64,000 nucleotides of DNA. It comes from CAIVAT01 sp037128705. Lineage in GTDB: Bacteria > Bacteroidota > Bacteroidia > Bacteroidales > FEN-979. The notes under the pieces were generated by a model. That model saw only the letters and a program-made list of their open reading frames with translations, was not told the DNA's origin and made no database searches. The position numbers and the translations under genes are program-made. Positions 8,727 to 17,451 of this stretch are shown in pieces. The stretch is taken from positions 1 through 64,000 of the forward strand of contig JBAXVX010000015.1 in the NCBI GenBank assembly GCA_037128705.1, written 5' to 3'. The stretch's first letter is position 1. Each line of letters begins with the position of its first letter.

Positions 8727-9860
8727 TTAAAAGTGTTGTATCCAGCATCTGCGTGTCAAATGCTGCCTTCCATTGAAGTTCTTCCAGATGGTGAGCGCTT
8801 TGGCATTGTCTTCAAGCTGTGGATTTGTAACAGCCTTTTTAATGCCATATTTGATATAAGCTTTATGCATTTCATTATAATACAGGGCATTGACTCCTTT
8901 CGAGTGGTAGTCGGGGCGGACTCCGTTAAGGTACATGTCGATGGTGTCGTTTTTCTTCATGGCCCTCAGTATGTAAAGGAACCCGAACGGGAACAACTTC
9001 CCGTTGCATTTTTGAAGTGCTTTTGTGAGGGATGGCAGTGAAACGCCAAACCCAACCACCTCATCTGCTTCATCAATCACAAATGAAACAAATTCAGGAC
9101 GTACGAAACCAAAATAGGCCTTCACATACATATCAACCTGCTTTTGAGTGAGGGCCGTATAACCATATAGTTCATTAAATGCGGCATTCAGTGTATGAAA
9201 CATCTTGGGGGCATAGGGAAGCAGGTCCTTTGCTTTTTTAGCCCTGACCAGGCGAAGCTTATATTTTTCCTGGACCAGTTTAGACAAACGGTTAACCTTG
9301 TCAGGAATGGTCGGTGGGATCTCGAATTCATACTGGACCCAATCTGCAGCTTTCTCGAAGCCCATCTTTACCATGTGATCCACATAATAGGGATAGTTAT
9401 AAATGGAGGCCAGGGTAGCCATTTCATCAAATCCCTTGATCAGCATCCCTTCATTATCCATGTCAGAAAAACCAAGCGGTCCGTGGATCCCTTTCATCCC
9501 CTTCGACCTGCCCCACTCCTTTACGGTATCAACGAGCAATTGAGATACCTCCGCATCATCGATAAAATCGATCCAGCCAAACCTCACCAGTTTTTCATTC
9601 CACCGCTCATTGGCCTTGTGATTGATGATACCGGCAACACGCCCAACAATCTCCTTCCCTCGGCACACAATCCAATACGATGCATCACAAAAATCAAAAG
9701 CAGGGTTTTTATCCCTGCTCAGCGTATTCATTTCATCCATCCGCATCTGCGGACACCAGAATTTATTTCCTTTGTAAAGTTGGTTCTGAAATGCGATGAA
9801 TCGCTTAAGATCCTTTTTTGAGGTAACCTTCTTTAACTCCAGGAATGTATTTTTTGTCAT
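8727..9860 (-). CDS. GNAT-fold acyltransferase-like protein, candidate ceramide synthase (copy 1)
   Basis: A 377-residue paralogue of the protein at 6531-7655, with colinear conserved blocks (EWGRSKGM near residue 111, GIHGPLGF just after, LYGYTALTQ near 250, and GVRPDYHSKGVNALYYNEM near 318). It starts at an ATG 5 bases after the serine palmitoyltransferase stop, so it is very probably co-translated with it. In copy 2 the acyl-CoA loop reads YQGKGVLAL, whereas here it reads YHSKGVNAL. The glycine of the Q/R-x-x-G-x-G/A loop is altered in this copy, so the two may differ in acyl donor or activity. Confidence 0.75.
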   Translation of the reverse strand: MTKNTFLELKKVTSKKDLKRFIAFQNQLYKGNKFWCPQMRMDEMNTLSRDKNPAFDFCDASYWIVCRGKEIVGRVAGIINHKANERWNEKLVRFGWIDFIDDAEVSQLLVDTVKEWGRSKGMKGIHGPLGFSDMDNEGMLIKGFDEMATLASIYNYPYYVDHMVKMGFEKAADWVQYEFEIPPTIPDKVNRLSKLVQEKYKLRLVRAKKAKDLLPYAPKMFHTLNAAFNELYGYTALTQKQVDMYVKAYFGFVRPEFVSFVIDEADEVVGFGVSLPSLTKALQKCNGKLFPFGFLYILRAMKKNDTIDMYLNGVRPDYHSKGVNALYYNEMHKAYIKYGIKKAVTNPQLEDNAKALTIWKNFNGRQHLTRRCWIQHF

Positions 9861-9865
9861 CAGGT

Positions 9866-11056
9866 CTATTTTGAGATAATATGGAGCTTCTTCCCCAGTT
9901 TCTCAAATTTCTCCAACGCAATATCAACTTGTTCATTCGTATGGGTCGCCATGAGGGAAAAGCGGATCAATGTATCATCCTTGCTTACGGCCGGGGCCAC
10001 AACAGGGTTCACGAAAACTCCTTCATCTAGTAACATCCGGGTGATGGTCAGCGTTTTAATCTGGTCGCGGATATACAAAGGAATGATCGGGGTTACGGTA
10101 TTGCCGATATCGAATCCCAGTTTTCTGAAATTATCAATGGCATAATGGGTCACTTTCCAGAGATTATCAATGCGCTCTGGTTCACTTTTAATTATTTCAA
10201 GTGCTGCGAGTACGGCAGCCGCTGATGCGGGCGTTGCTGATGCACTGAAGATCAGGGTACGCGAATGATGCTTGATGTAATTGATTGTTTCAAAATCACT
10301 GGCAATAAAACCACCCAGAGCAGCGAGTGACTTTGAAAAAGTCCCCATGATCAGGTCGACTTTGTCGGTCAGGCCAAAATGATTTGCCGTACCTGATCCG
10401 TGTTTCCCCAGTACCCCGATCGAATGGGCATCGTCGACCATGACAGTCGCTTCATACTTTTCAGCCAATTTCACGATTTCAGGAAGTTTGGCAATGTCAC
10501 CATCCATGCTGAAAACACCATCCACCACAATCAGTTTGATCCGGTTGGGTTCGCATTTTTTCAGGACATTCTCCAGTGAGTGCATATCGTTATGACGGTA
10601 CTTGAGCACTTTGGCAAAAGAGAGCCGGGTGGCTTCAATAATCGAGGCATGATCGAGCTCATCGATCAGGATGTAGTCGTTGCGACCCGTTACGGTAGGA
10701 ATGACACCAAGGTTTACCTGGAAGCCGGTGCTGTATACGAGTGAAGCCTGTTTTCCAACAAATTCAGCCAGTTTGTTTTCCAGTTCAACATGAATATCAA
10801 GTGTCCCGTTTAGGAACCGTGATCCTGCACAGCCTGTTCCGTATTTTTCAGTGGCCTTGATCGCGGCCTCTTTGATTTTCGGGTGATTCGTTAAACCCAG
10901 GTAGCTGTTCGAACCAAACATCAGCACCTTCTTCCCATTCATTGTAACTACCGTGTCCTGATCCGATTCAATCATCCTGAAGAATGGGTAAATACCCATC
11001 TTTTCAACTCTTTGTGGTTCAGTAAAGTGGGATGCTTTTCGCTGTAAAATCCTCAT
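9866..11056 (-). CDS. spt: Serine palmitoyltransferase / alpha-oxoamine synthase
   Basis: A 396-residue fold-type I PLP enzyme of the alpha-oxoamine synthase family, which condenses an acyl-CoA with an amino acid. Visible landmarks are GSNSYLGL (about 48-55), TGCAGSRFLNGT (74-85), the PLP-stacking His in DHAS (136), VDDAHSIGVLG (208-217) and the Schiff-base lysine in GTFSKSLA (Lys242). Bacteroidota enzymes of this form make 3-ketosphinganine from serine and acyl-CoA. The GNAT and SDR neighbours favour this over 2-amino-3-ketobutyrate ligase (Kbl) or BioF. The ATG at 11056 is preferred over an upstream TTG because a -7 promoter element (11086-11094) overlaps that TTG. Confidence 0.85.
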   Translation of the reverse strand: MRILQRKASHFTEPQRVEKMGIYPFFRMIESDQDTVVTMNGKKVLMFGSNSYLGLTNHPKIKEAAIKATEKYGTGCAGSRFLNGTLDIHVELENKLAEFVGKQASLVYSTGFQVNLGVIPTVTGRNDYILIDELDHASIIEATRLSFAKVLKYRHNDMHSLENVLKKCEPNRIKLIVVDGVFSMDGDIAKLPEIVKLAEKYEATVMVDDAHSIGVLGKHGSGTANHFGLTDKVDLIMGTFSKSLAALGGFIASDFETINYIKHHSRTLIFSASATPASAAAVLAALEIIKSEPERIDNLWKVTHYAIDNFRKLGFDIGNTVTPIIPLYIRDQIKTLTITRMLLDEGVFVNPVVAPAVSKDDTLIRFSLMATHTNEQVDIALEKFEKLGKKLHIISK

Positions 11057-11085
11057 TTGTTTGTGTTTCTGTGAAAAAATAGCGT

Positions 11086-11094
11086 GCAAATGTA
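11086..11094 (-). promoter_or_regulatory. -7 promoter element of the sphingolipid operon
   Basis: TACATTTGC on the minus strand matches the Bacteroidota -7 consensus TAnnTTTG exactly. Transcription would begin near 11080, about 24 bases before the spt ATG. This would allow the operon to be expressed apart from the iorAB genes upstream on the same strand. Confidence 0.6.
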
Positions 11095-11105
11095 CGAAGA
11101 ATTTA

Positions 11106-11687
11106 TTACTTATGCTGTTCTGTAAAATCCCGACCTGCTTTTAAGGCAGTCAGGTTGAGATCGATGATACCATCGCCCTTGTTGCGAAAGGTATACCGAA
11201 TGGCATCCTCAAGTTTTTCATAGGCAATTCCCAGGAAAGGAGAGGCCGCACCAAGCATAACGATGTTGGTTGCCTTGGTCGATCCGGCCTCTTTTGCCGT
11301 TGTATCGGCATCCAGAGCAATGTGATGGGGCACCTTCTCGATTTCACCGATGATTTTTCCGATCTCCGGGTAATTGGTGATGTTGTTAAACGGGCGGATG
11401 TTGGTGATCACCCATCCTTCGCCTGAAAGGTAGGGCAGATAGCGCAGCGCCTCGAGCGGCTCAATGGATATGATCATATCTGCCTGGCCGAAGGGGATCA
11501 GGTCAGAAGCAATTTCGTTGTGCGAGATGCGAAGGTTCGACATAACATCCCCTCCGCGCTGGCTCATTCCGTGGACCTCAGATTGTTTAAGAAACATGCC
11601 CAGGTCGAGCGCAGCATATCCAATGATGGAGGCGATAGAGATGATTCCCTGCCCGCCTACACCAGCTAAAATGATATCTTTCTTCAT
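11106..11687 (-). CDS. iorB: Indolepyruvate:ferredoxin oxidoreductase, beta subunit
   Basis: A 193-residue gamma-type pyruvate oxidoreductase domain. It opens with LAGVGGQGIISIASIIGYAA and continues with SEVHGMSQRGGDVMSNLRIS, both diagnostic of IorB. With IorA it oxidatively decarboxylates aryl-2-oxo acids from aromatic amino acids to aryl-acetyl-CoA, reducing ferredoxin. Its ATG overlaps the iorA stop by one base (TGATG), which implies translational coupling. This is an oxygen-sensitive, cytoplasmic enzyme typical of amino-acid-fermenting anaerobes. Confidence 0.92.
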   Translation of the reverse strand: MKKDIILAGVGGQGIISIASIIGYAALDLGMFLKQSEVHGMSQRGGDVMSNLRISHNEIASDLIPFGQADMIISIEPLEALRYLPYLSGEGWVITNIRPFNNITNYPEIGKIIGEIEKVPHHIALDADTTAKEAGSTKATNIVMLGAASPFLGIAYEKLEDAIRYTFRNKGDGIIDLNLTALKAGRDFTEQHK

Positions 11688-13306
11688 CAGGTGGTAGTAT
11701 TGGTTTTCTTAAACTTTTCCCTCATGCGTTTGTCAATGGATACGATGCATTCACGGCGCGGAATGATGACCGACACCCCGGCATAGGCAAGCTCCTCCTT
11801 TATGATCTCTACATTCTCGGCATGGTACTTTTTCAGTGGTTTCAGAATGCGGATGTGCGACTCCTCTACCCCAAGTCCCCTGCATATATCTTCGATCTTT
11901 CCAAAGGCAGGCGAATCCTGACCCCCGGTCATGGCCGTGGTACCATTGTCAAGGATCATCACTGTGATGGGTGATTTGCCGTTGACGGCATCCAGCAGCC
12001 CGGTCATGCCTGAATGGGTGAATGTGGAATCGCCGATCACGGCTACCGCAGGGATCAAACCGGCATCGGCCGCTCCCTTGGCCATGGTTATCGAGGCGCC
12101 CATATCCACGCAGGAATTAATGGCCTCATAGGGTTTCAACGCGCCCAGGGTATAACACCCGATGTCGGAAAACACCCGGCCATTTGACAATTCAATGAGG
12201 GTTTCACTCAAAGCATAATAGGAATCGATATGCGGGCAGCCACTGCACAACGATGGAGGACGGCCTACCACGAGTTCGGGAACGGGAAGGCCATAAGTAT
12301 CTTCTTTCCCCAGGGCCACGGCCACGAGGTTCGGGTTCAGTTCACCGTCGCGTGGGAGGGTGCCGTCAAGACGGCCTTTCACCTTCAGTCCTCGTCCGAG
12401 ATATCCTTTTAACAACTCTTCAACAACCGGATAACCATCCTCGATGATCAGGATCTGCTCACATTCATCGGCCATTTTTTCAACCAGGGAACGTGGCATA
12501 GGGTATTGGCCGATCTTCAGAACCGGGTAGGGTACGATGCGGTCAGGGAAATTCTCCATCAGATAGTTATAGGCAATGCCGCAAACTATGATGCCCATCG
12601 ACTTATCAGGGCCGTCAATGTATTTGTTAAAAGGAGATGCTTCCGACTCGGTTATAAAGGTGGAGTGATCTTTTAACAGGTTCTTGTAACGCTTTTTTGC
12701 TATGCTGGGCAGGAGAACAAACTGCCTCAGATCGGTCGGCATTTTTAATTCGTTTTGATTTTTCACCTCCGGCTTTCGCGTGACGCCTGAGCGAGAATGG
12801 GCCAGACGGGTAGTGATGCGAAGCATGACAGGAATCTTATACTTTTCGGAAAAGTTAAAGCCATAATGTACCATGTCATAGGCCTCCTGCTGATTGGCAG
12901 GTTCAAGAATGGGAACCAGGGCAAACTTTCCAAAGAAGCGCGAATCCTGCTCATTCTGGGAGGAGTGCATGGACGGGTCATCGGCAGCAACCACGATCAG
13001 GCCGCCATTGGTCCCTGTTATCGCTGAATTGATAAATGGATCGGCCGCCACGTTCAATCCAACATGCTTCATGCACACCATGGCCCGTTTACCCGCATAC
13101 GACATCCCCAGCGCCGACTCCATGGCCGTCTTTTCATTGGCCGACCAATTCGAATGGATATTATGTTCGCTGGCAAATTTAGAATTCTGAACAAATTCCG
13201 TGATCTCCGTGGAGGGAGTTCCGGGATAGGCATAAATTCCGGAAAGTCCGGCATCCAGGGCAGCCTGGGCAATGGCTTCATCACCCAACAACAGTAACTT
13301 CTGCAT
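11687..13306 (-). CDS. iorA: Indolepyruvate:ferredoxin oxidoreductase, alpha subunit
   Basis: A 539-residue thiamine-diphosphate-dependent subunit. The N-terminal domain includes GDEAIAQAALDAG and AYPGTPSTEI; the middle has LCSGCPHIDS (near 354); the TPP/Mg motif is GDSTFTHSGM with TVMILDNGTTAMTG (about 420-455). Archaeal IorA proteins of about 640 residues end in a ferredoxin-like domain with two CxxCxxC clusters. This one ends at residue 539 shortly after RRECIVSI and shows no such cluster, so the electron-transfer iron-sulfur centres must be absent or on another protein. It is transcribed from a -7 element at 13335-13343. Confidence 0.9.
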   Translation of the reverse strand: MQKLLLLGDEAIAQAALDAGLSGIYAYPGTPSTEITEFVQNSKFASEHNIHSNWSANEKTAMESALGMSYAGKRAMVCMKHVGLNVAADPFINSAITGTNGGLIVVAADDPSMHSSQNEQDSRFFGKFALVPILEPANQQEAYDMVHYGFNFSEKYKIPVMLRITTRLAHSRSGVTRKPEVKNQNELKMPTDLRQFVLLPSIAKKRYKNLLKDHSTFITESEASPFNKYIDGPDKSMGIIVCGIAYNYLMENFPDRIVPYPVLKIGQYPMPRSLVEKMADECEQILIIEDGYPVVEELLKGYLGRGLKVKGRLDGTLPRDGELNPNLVAVALGKEDTYGLPVPELVVGRPPSLCSGCPHIDSYYALSETLIELSNGRVFSDIGCYTLGALKPYEAINSCVDMGASITMAKGAADAGLIPAVAVIGDSTFTHSGMTGLLDAVNGKSPITVMILDNGTTAMTGGQDSPAFGKIEDICRGLGVEESHIRILKPLKKYHAENVEIIKEELAYAGVSVIIPRRECIVSIDKRMREKFKKTNTTT

Positions 13307-13334
13307 AATTTCTTTTAAAGGGAGTACAACTTTT

Positions 13335-13343
13335 ACAAAAGTA
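13335..13343 (-). promoter_or_regulatory. -7 promoter element of iorAB
   Basis: TACTTTTGT on the minus strand fits TAnnTTTG exactly. A start near 13329 leaves a leader of about 23 bases before the iorA ATG at 13306. Confidence 0.6.
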
Positions 13344-13411
13344 AGATAATTTTCCTAATTTCGAATTGAAGGATGACCCGGTCTGATCTTTTTTTACTCA
13401 ATGATTTTATC

Positions 13412-13420
13412 TATTTTTGC
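13412..13420 (+). promoter_or_regulatory. -7 promoter element of the TonB receptor gene
   Basis: TATTTTTGC fits TAnnTTTG. It overlaps the TTG at 13417 that would otherwise extend the following gene. Transcription should begin near 13426, which excludes that TTG as a start and supports the ATG at 13453. Confidence 0.6.
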
Positions 13421-13452
13421 ATGTTGAACCAGAATTTAATCACGCCCGCAAG

Positions 13453-15771
13453 ATGAAGTTGACCCAAGGACTACTCCCATTTGTACTGCTTGTACTGATA
13501 TTTTTATTCCCCAGACAGCAATGCCTTGCTCAAAATGGCTCCATCCGTGGATTTGTATATGAACAGGATGGCGGTGAGCCTGTGTTGTTCACCAACGTTT
13601 ACCTGTACAAGACCTCCATTGGTGCTCCAACCGATGCCAACGGCTATTTTGCAATAACAAAAATCCCTCCCGGTGATTATTTCCTGATGGTTACCTATGT
13701 AGGGTTCGATACCCTCAAAATTCCGGTCACCATCAAAACAAATGACCTGCAGACCAAAAAACTTTACCTCACCAAATCGACCACACAACTTGACGAAATA
13801 AGCATATCGGCTGCCCGCCAGGATAAGGTCAGGGAAACCCAGACCAGTATCATCAAAATCACGCCGAAAGAAATTCAATCCATCCCAACCATTGGCGGTC
13901 AACCTGACCTGGCCCAATATTTACAGATCCTTCCCGGCGTCATTTTTTCGGGCGACCAGGGTGGTCAGCTTTACATCCGGGGAGGCCCCCCCATTCAGAA
14001 TAAAGTACTGTACGACGGGATGATCATCTATAATCCCTTCCATTCAATCGGTCTGTTTTCAGTGTTCGATGTGGACATATTGAAAAACGTGGATGTTTAC
14101 ACCGGCGGATTTGGTGCCGAATATGGCGGACGTCTCTCCTCTGTAATGGATGTAACCACCCGCGACGGAAATAAAAACCACTTGGCCGGCAAGTTCGATG
14201 TCAGCACATTCGGGGCAAAAGCATTACTCGAAGGCCCCATTCATAAGCAAAAGAATGAAGACGATGCAAGCGCCACCTTTCTTTTATCGATTAAAAACTC
14301 CTACCTGGCCGAGTCGAGCAAAATTTTTTATAGCTACATCAACGAGAATGGCCTCCCCTATAATTACCTCGATATCTACGGAAAAATAGCCGTCAATGCC
14401 CCGAATGGCAGCAAGGTAAGTTTGTTCGGATTCAACTTTTCCGATAAGGTGAATTATTCTGTCCTCAACGACTATAACTGGAAATCATACGGGGGCGGAT
14501 TAAATTTCCTGGCCATCCCGGGGAAAAGTTCTGTTCTGATCGAAGGGAACTTTGCCTATTCCTCCTACAATGTAGAGATGCAGGTTCAGAATCAATCGCC
14601 CCGGTCGAGTTCGATCGCCGGATTTAACGGCGGGTTGAATTTCACCTATTTTTTCGGACGGGATGCGTTGAAATATGGTCTTGAACTGGCCGGGTACAAA
14701 ACGACCCTTGATTTTTATAACAGTGTCAACCGGAAGGTGGGAGGTGATCCCCAGAACTCGACTGAAGTTTCGGTGTTTGTGAAATACAAATGGATGCCGG
14801 GCAAGTTCATCATCGAGCCCGGACTCCGATTCCAGTACTACGCCTCTCTTTCGGCTGCTTCGCCAGAACCGCGTCTGGCAATAAAATATAACGTCCTCAA
14901 GAATTTCAGGCTTAAAATGGCGGCCGGTATGTATTCTCAGAACCTGGTCAGCACAACCTATGATAAAGATGTTGTCAACCTTTTTTATGGCTTCATCACC
15001 AGTCCGAGCAGCCTGCCAACTGAATTCGATGGCAAAGCCGTGACCAGCAAGCTGCAGAAATGCAACCAGGTGGTCTTTGGTTTTGAATGGGATCTGATGC
15101 AAAACCTGTCGCTCAATGTTGAAGGTTACTACAAATACTATCCACAATTGTTCAGCCTGAACCGGAATAAATTGTACGATGACACCCCTGAGAATGCCAA
15201 TATCCCCGACTATTACAAAAAAGATTTTGCATTAGAAACGGGCGATGCCGAGGGCGTTGATTTTTCGGTCAAATATGACTGGAAAAGGCTTCATTTCTGG
15301 GTGACCTATTCCCTTGGATATATCCACCGGAACGATGGCAAGACAAGCTATGTGCCACCTTACGACCGCAGGCATAATCTGAATATCGTCTCCTCCTTTA
15401 CCTGGGGAAAGAAATCAGACTGGGAGGTTGATGCACGGTATAATTTCGGATCCGGTTTCCCCTTCACGCAAACAGGGGGCTTTTATGAGCAAATCACCTT
15501 TGATAACATGGAGTCCGATTACACCACCGCCAATGGTTCACTCGGGATTCTTTACGGAGATTATGATCAGGGCAGGTTGCCCTATTACAGCCGTCTCGAC
15601 CTCAACATAAAAAAGATCTTCTTCCTGGGAAAAACCACCAAACTGGAAATTAACGTGAGTGTGACCAATGCCCTGAATCAGCAGAACATCTTCTACTTCG
15701 ACCGTGTATCGTATACCCGTGTTGACCAGATGCCGCTAATGCCAAGTCTCGGACTGAGTTTCAGCTTCTAA
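13453..15771 (+). CDS. TonB-dependent receptor with carboxypeptidase-regulatory-like N-terminal domain
   Basis: A 772-residue outer membrane receptor. The signal peptide (MKLTQGLL.. to CLAQ) is followed by a CarboxypepD_reg-like domain (SIRGFVYEQDGGEPVLFTNV), then a plug with YLQILPGVIFSGDQGG, LYIRGGPPIQNKVLYDGM and GGFGAEYGGRLSSVMDVTTR, and a barrel ending in the aromatic terminus GLSFSF. It is shorter than SusC proteins and has no SusD partner, which suggests a siderophore, cobalamin, metal-complex or peptide receptor. The downstream deoC gene follows after 15 bases, so they may share a transcript by chance of packing; no functional link is evident. Confidence 0.9.
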   Translation: MKLTQGLLPFVLLVLIFLFPRQQCLAQNGSIRGFVYEQDGGEPVLFTNVYLYKTSIGAPTDANGYFAITKIPPGDYFLMVTYVGFDTLKIPVTIKTNDLQTKKLYLTKSTTQLDEISISAARQDKVRETQTSIIKITPKEIQSIPTIGGQPDLAQYLQILPGVIFSGDQGGQLYIRGGPPIQNKVLYDGMIIYNPFHSIGLFSVFDVDILKNVDVYTGGFGAEYGGRLSSVMDVTTRDGNKNHLAGKFDVSTFGAKALLEGPIHKQKNEDDASATFLLSIKNSYLAESSKIFYSYINENGLPYNYLDIYGKIAVNAPNGSKVSLFGFNFSDKVNYSVLNDYNWKSYGGGLNFLAIPGKSSVLIEGNFAYSSYNVEMQVQNQSPRSSSIAGFNGGLNFTYFFGRDALKYGLELAGYKTTLDFYNSVNRKVGGDPQNSTEVSVFVKYKWMPGKFIIEPGLRFQYYASLSAASPEPRLAIKYNVLKNFRLKMAAGMYSQNLVSTTYDKDVVNLFYGFITSPSSLPTEFDGKAVTSKLQKCNQVVFGFEWDLMQNLSLNVEGYYKYYPQLFSLNRNKLYDDTPENANIPDYYKKDFALETGDAEGVDFSVKYDWKRLHFWVTYSLGYIHRNDGKTSYVPPYDRRHNLNIVSSFTWGKKSDWEVDARYNFGSGFPFTQTGGFYEQITFDNMESDYTTANGSLGILYGDYDQGRLPYYSRLDLNIKKIFFLGKTTKLEINVSVTNALNQQNIFYFDRVSYTRVDQMPLMPSLGLSFSF

Positions 15772-15786
15772 CAACCTATCATTTTG

Positions 15787-16626
15787 ATGTTTTCATTTTC
15801 ATTACTAACAGGAATTTCGTTTGACGCCTTGCAGGGTGATCTGCAGAAAATAATGGAGCAGAAGCCGTTAATGGCCGACAGCAAGCCGGCTTTGCGGAAT
15901 ATCTTCTCCTTCCTGGACTTTACTTCGCTGGACGGATCAGATAACCACGCAAAAATCAGGAAACTGTGCGAAAAGGCGATTTCATTCGGGGAAAAGGGGC
16001 TTCCCTACCCGGCTGCCGTATGCATCTACCCTCCGTTCATAGCTACAGCAAAACAGGCGCTGCTGGGGACTCCCATTAAAGTTGCCACCACCGCCGCAGC
16101 TTTTCCTCACGGGCAGATGCCGATTTCGGTAAAACTTGAGGAGATCCGGTATGCCATTCATGAAGGCGCCGACGAGGTGGATGTGGTGATCTCGCGCGGA
16201 ACTTTTCTGGAGAAAGATTACCACATCGTATTTCGTGAACTCGATGCCATGCGCGATGTGGCAGGCAAACAAACCCTGAAAGTCATCCTGGAAACCGGGG
16301 AACTGGTTACCATGGAGCATGTTGCCCGGGCGAGTGAAATTGCGATTGAGGCCGGCGCCGATTTTATCAAGACCAGTACCGGGAAAATATCCCCGGCCGC
16401 CACTGAACAGGCAGTGTACACCATGCTGCTGGTGATCAGGGAATACTACCGCACCTCGGGGAAAAAGATCGGCATAAAGCCTGCCGGAGGAATTTCCGAA
16501 CCTGAAAAGGCCCTCAATTACTACTGGCTTGTAAACCAGGTTCTTGGAAAGGAATGGCTCACCCCTTCCTTGTTCAGGATAGGGGCCAGCCGGCTTGCCG
16601 AGAGAATTATCGAATCAATCCTTTGA
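15787..16626 (+). CDS. deoC: Deoxyribose-phosphate aldolase
   Basis: A 279-residue class I aldolase that splits 2-deoxyribose 5-phosphate into glyceraldehyde 3-phosphate and acetaldehyde in deoxynucleoside salvage. Hallmarks are LDFTSLDGSD near the N-terminus, VCIYPPFI, KVATTAAAFPHG, the GADEVDVVISRG stretch, the Schiff-base lysine in GADFIKTSTGK and the second active-site lysine in IGIKPAGGI. The ATG at 15787 directly follows an in-frame TTG at 15784. A later ATG at 15853 is possible, but the N-terminal 22 residues are common in long-form Bacteroidota DeoC. Confidence 0.93.
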   Translation: MFSFSLLTGISFDALQGDLQKIMEQKPLMADSKPALRNIFSFLDFTSLDGSDNHAKIRKLCEKAISFGEKGLPYPAAVCIYPPFIATAKQALLGTPIKVATTAAAFPHGQMPISVKLEEIRYAIHEGADEVDVVISRGTFLEKDYHIVFRELDAMRDVAGKQTLKVILETGELVTMEHVARASEIAIEAGADFIKTSTGKISPAATEQAVYTMLLVIREYYRTSGKKIGIKPAGGISEPEKALNYYWLVNQVLGKEWLTPSLFRIGASRLAERIIESIL

Positions 16627-16653
16627 CACTTTTGTTCGAATAAAATAATTACT

Positions 16654-17070
16654 ATGAAATCAATTACGCTGAAACTAACGATTCTGTTCCTGTTTACAAC
16701 CGCATTGCTTGCTGGCTGCACCAAGGATAATACAACACCTGAATCAACCGATGTCAGGACAGCATTCTTAGGTAAATGGAGTGTCAGCGAAACATGGACA
16801 AAGCTGTCATACGAAGTTACAATTACCACTGATCCCAACTCAACCGATGGTGTTTTTATCTCCAATTTTGCCGATACAGGCACCTCAGGAATTCCGGCCG
16901 GTGCAGTCGTTTCAGGAAATTCAATTACATTGGACCCGGACCAGGTTATCGGGGAAGGACTGAAAATCAATGGTTCAGGAACCCTGTCGGGCAGCAAGAT
17001 CTCATGGAATTACACATTGGACAACGGAGCCACCCTCATCCAGGCCATTGCCACCTATACCAAGCAATAA
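16654..17070 (+). CDS. Lipocalin-like lipoprotein
   Basis: A 138-residue predicted lipoprotein. The signal peptide ends in LLAGC, placing the acylated Cys near residue 21. The mature part begins with a Thr/Asn-rich linker and then FLGKWSVSETW, the usual opening of lipocalin-like domains in Bacteroidota, followed by alternating polar and hydrophobic beta-strand-like stretches. There is no known ligand. A weak promoter match, CACTTTTGT, is at 16627-16635. Its stop codon abuts the stop of the convergent gene with no gap (TAA|CTA). Confidence 0.7.
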   Translation: MKSITLKLTILFLFTTALLAGCTKDNTTPESTDVRTAFLGKWSVSETWTKLSYEVTITTDPNSTDGVFISNFADTGTSGIPAGAVVSGNSITLDPDQVIGEGLKINGSGTLSGSKISWNYTLDNGATLIQAIATYTKQ

Positions 17071-17451
17071 CTATTTTTTTAGCGGGAAACTCTTCTCCCT
17101 GATTTCAATTTCACGGATAACCTTGTCATACATCTTGCTCAGTTCCGACGGACTCTGACTGTAATGCTTCAGGTTTGCATCGTAACGATTACGGCTGATG
17201 TGATACTTTTTAAAAATCCCTTCATAATACATTGCCGCGGCTACCTTGGAGTCGACGCGATCATTTCGTTCGACCACCAGCCCGGCCTCGATTACATGTA
17301 TATCGGCGAGGATATGAATCATTTTCTCCGGTGAAATCAAGGAATCGGAAGGCATAACCTCCTCTTTTACAGTCTCTCCTTTTTTTTCAGTGCAGGAGAC
17401 AACCAGCAGGAAGAGGCACACCACTACCCGGAACGGGAAAAGAAATCTCAT
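17071..17451 (-). CDS. DUF4296 lipoprotein
   Basis: A 126-residue protein with a lipoprotein signal ending VVSC (acylated Cys near residue 20). The DUF4296 signature is PEKMIHILADIHVIEAGL followed by YYEGIFKKYHISRNRYDANLKHY-type helices. The family is restricted to Bacteroidota and its function is unknown. Its ATG overlaps the stop of the upstream OmpH-like gene by four bases (ATGA), so the two are translationally coupled. Confidence 0.85.
   Translation of the reverse strand: MRFLFPFRVVVCLFLLVVSCTEKKGETVKEEVMPSDSLISPEKMIHILADIHVIEAGLVVERNDRVDSKVAAAMYYEGIFKKYHISRNRYDANLKHYSQSPSELSKMYDKVIREIEIREKSFPLKK

Noticed and set aside
11057..11089. N-terminal extension of serine palmitoyltransferase from a TTG at 11089
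   Set aside because: The TTG lies inside the -7 promoter element, upstream of the expected transcript start; the family N-terminus fits the ATG at 11056.
13417..13452. N-terminal extension of the TonB receptor from a TTG at 13417
   Set aside because: It overlaps a perfect -7 element and would place a polar stretch before a normal signal peptide.
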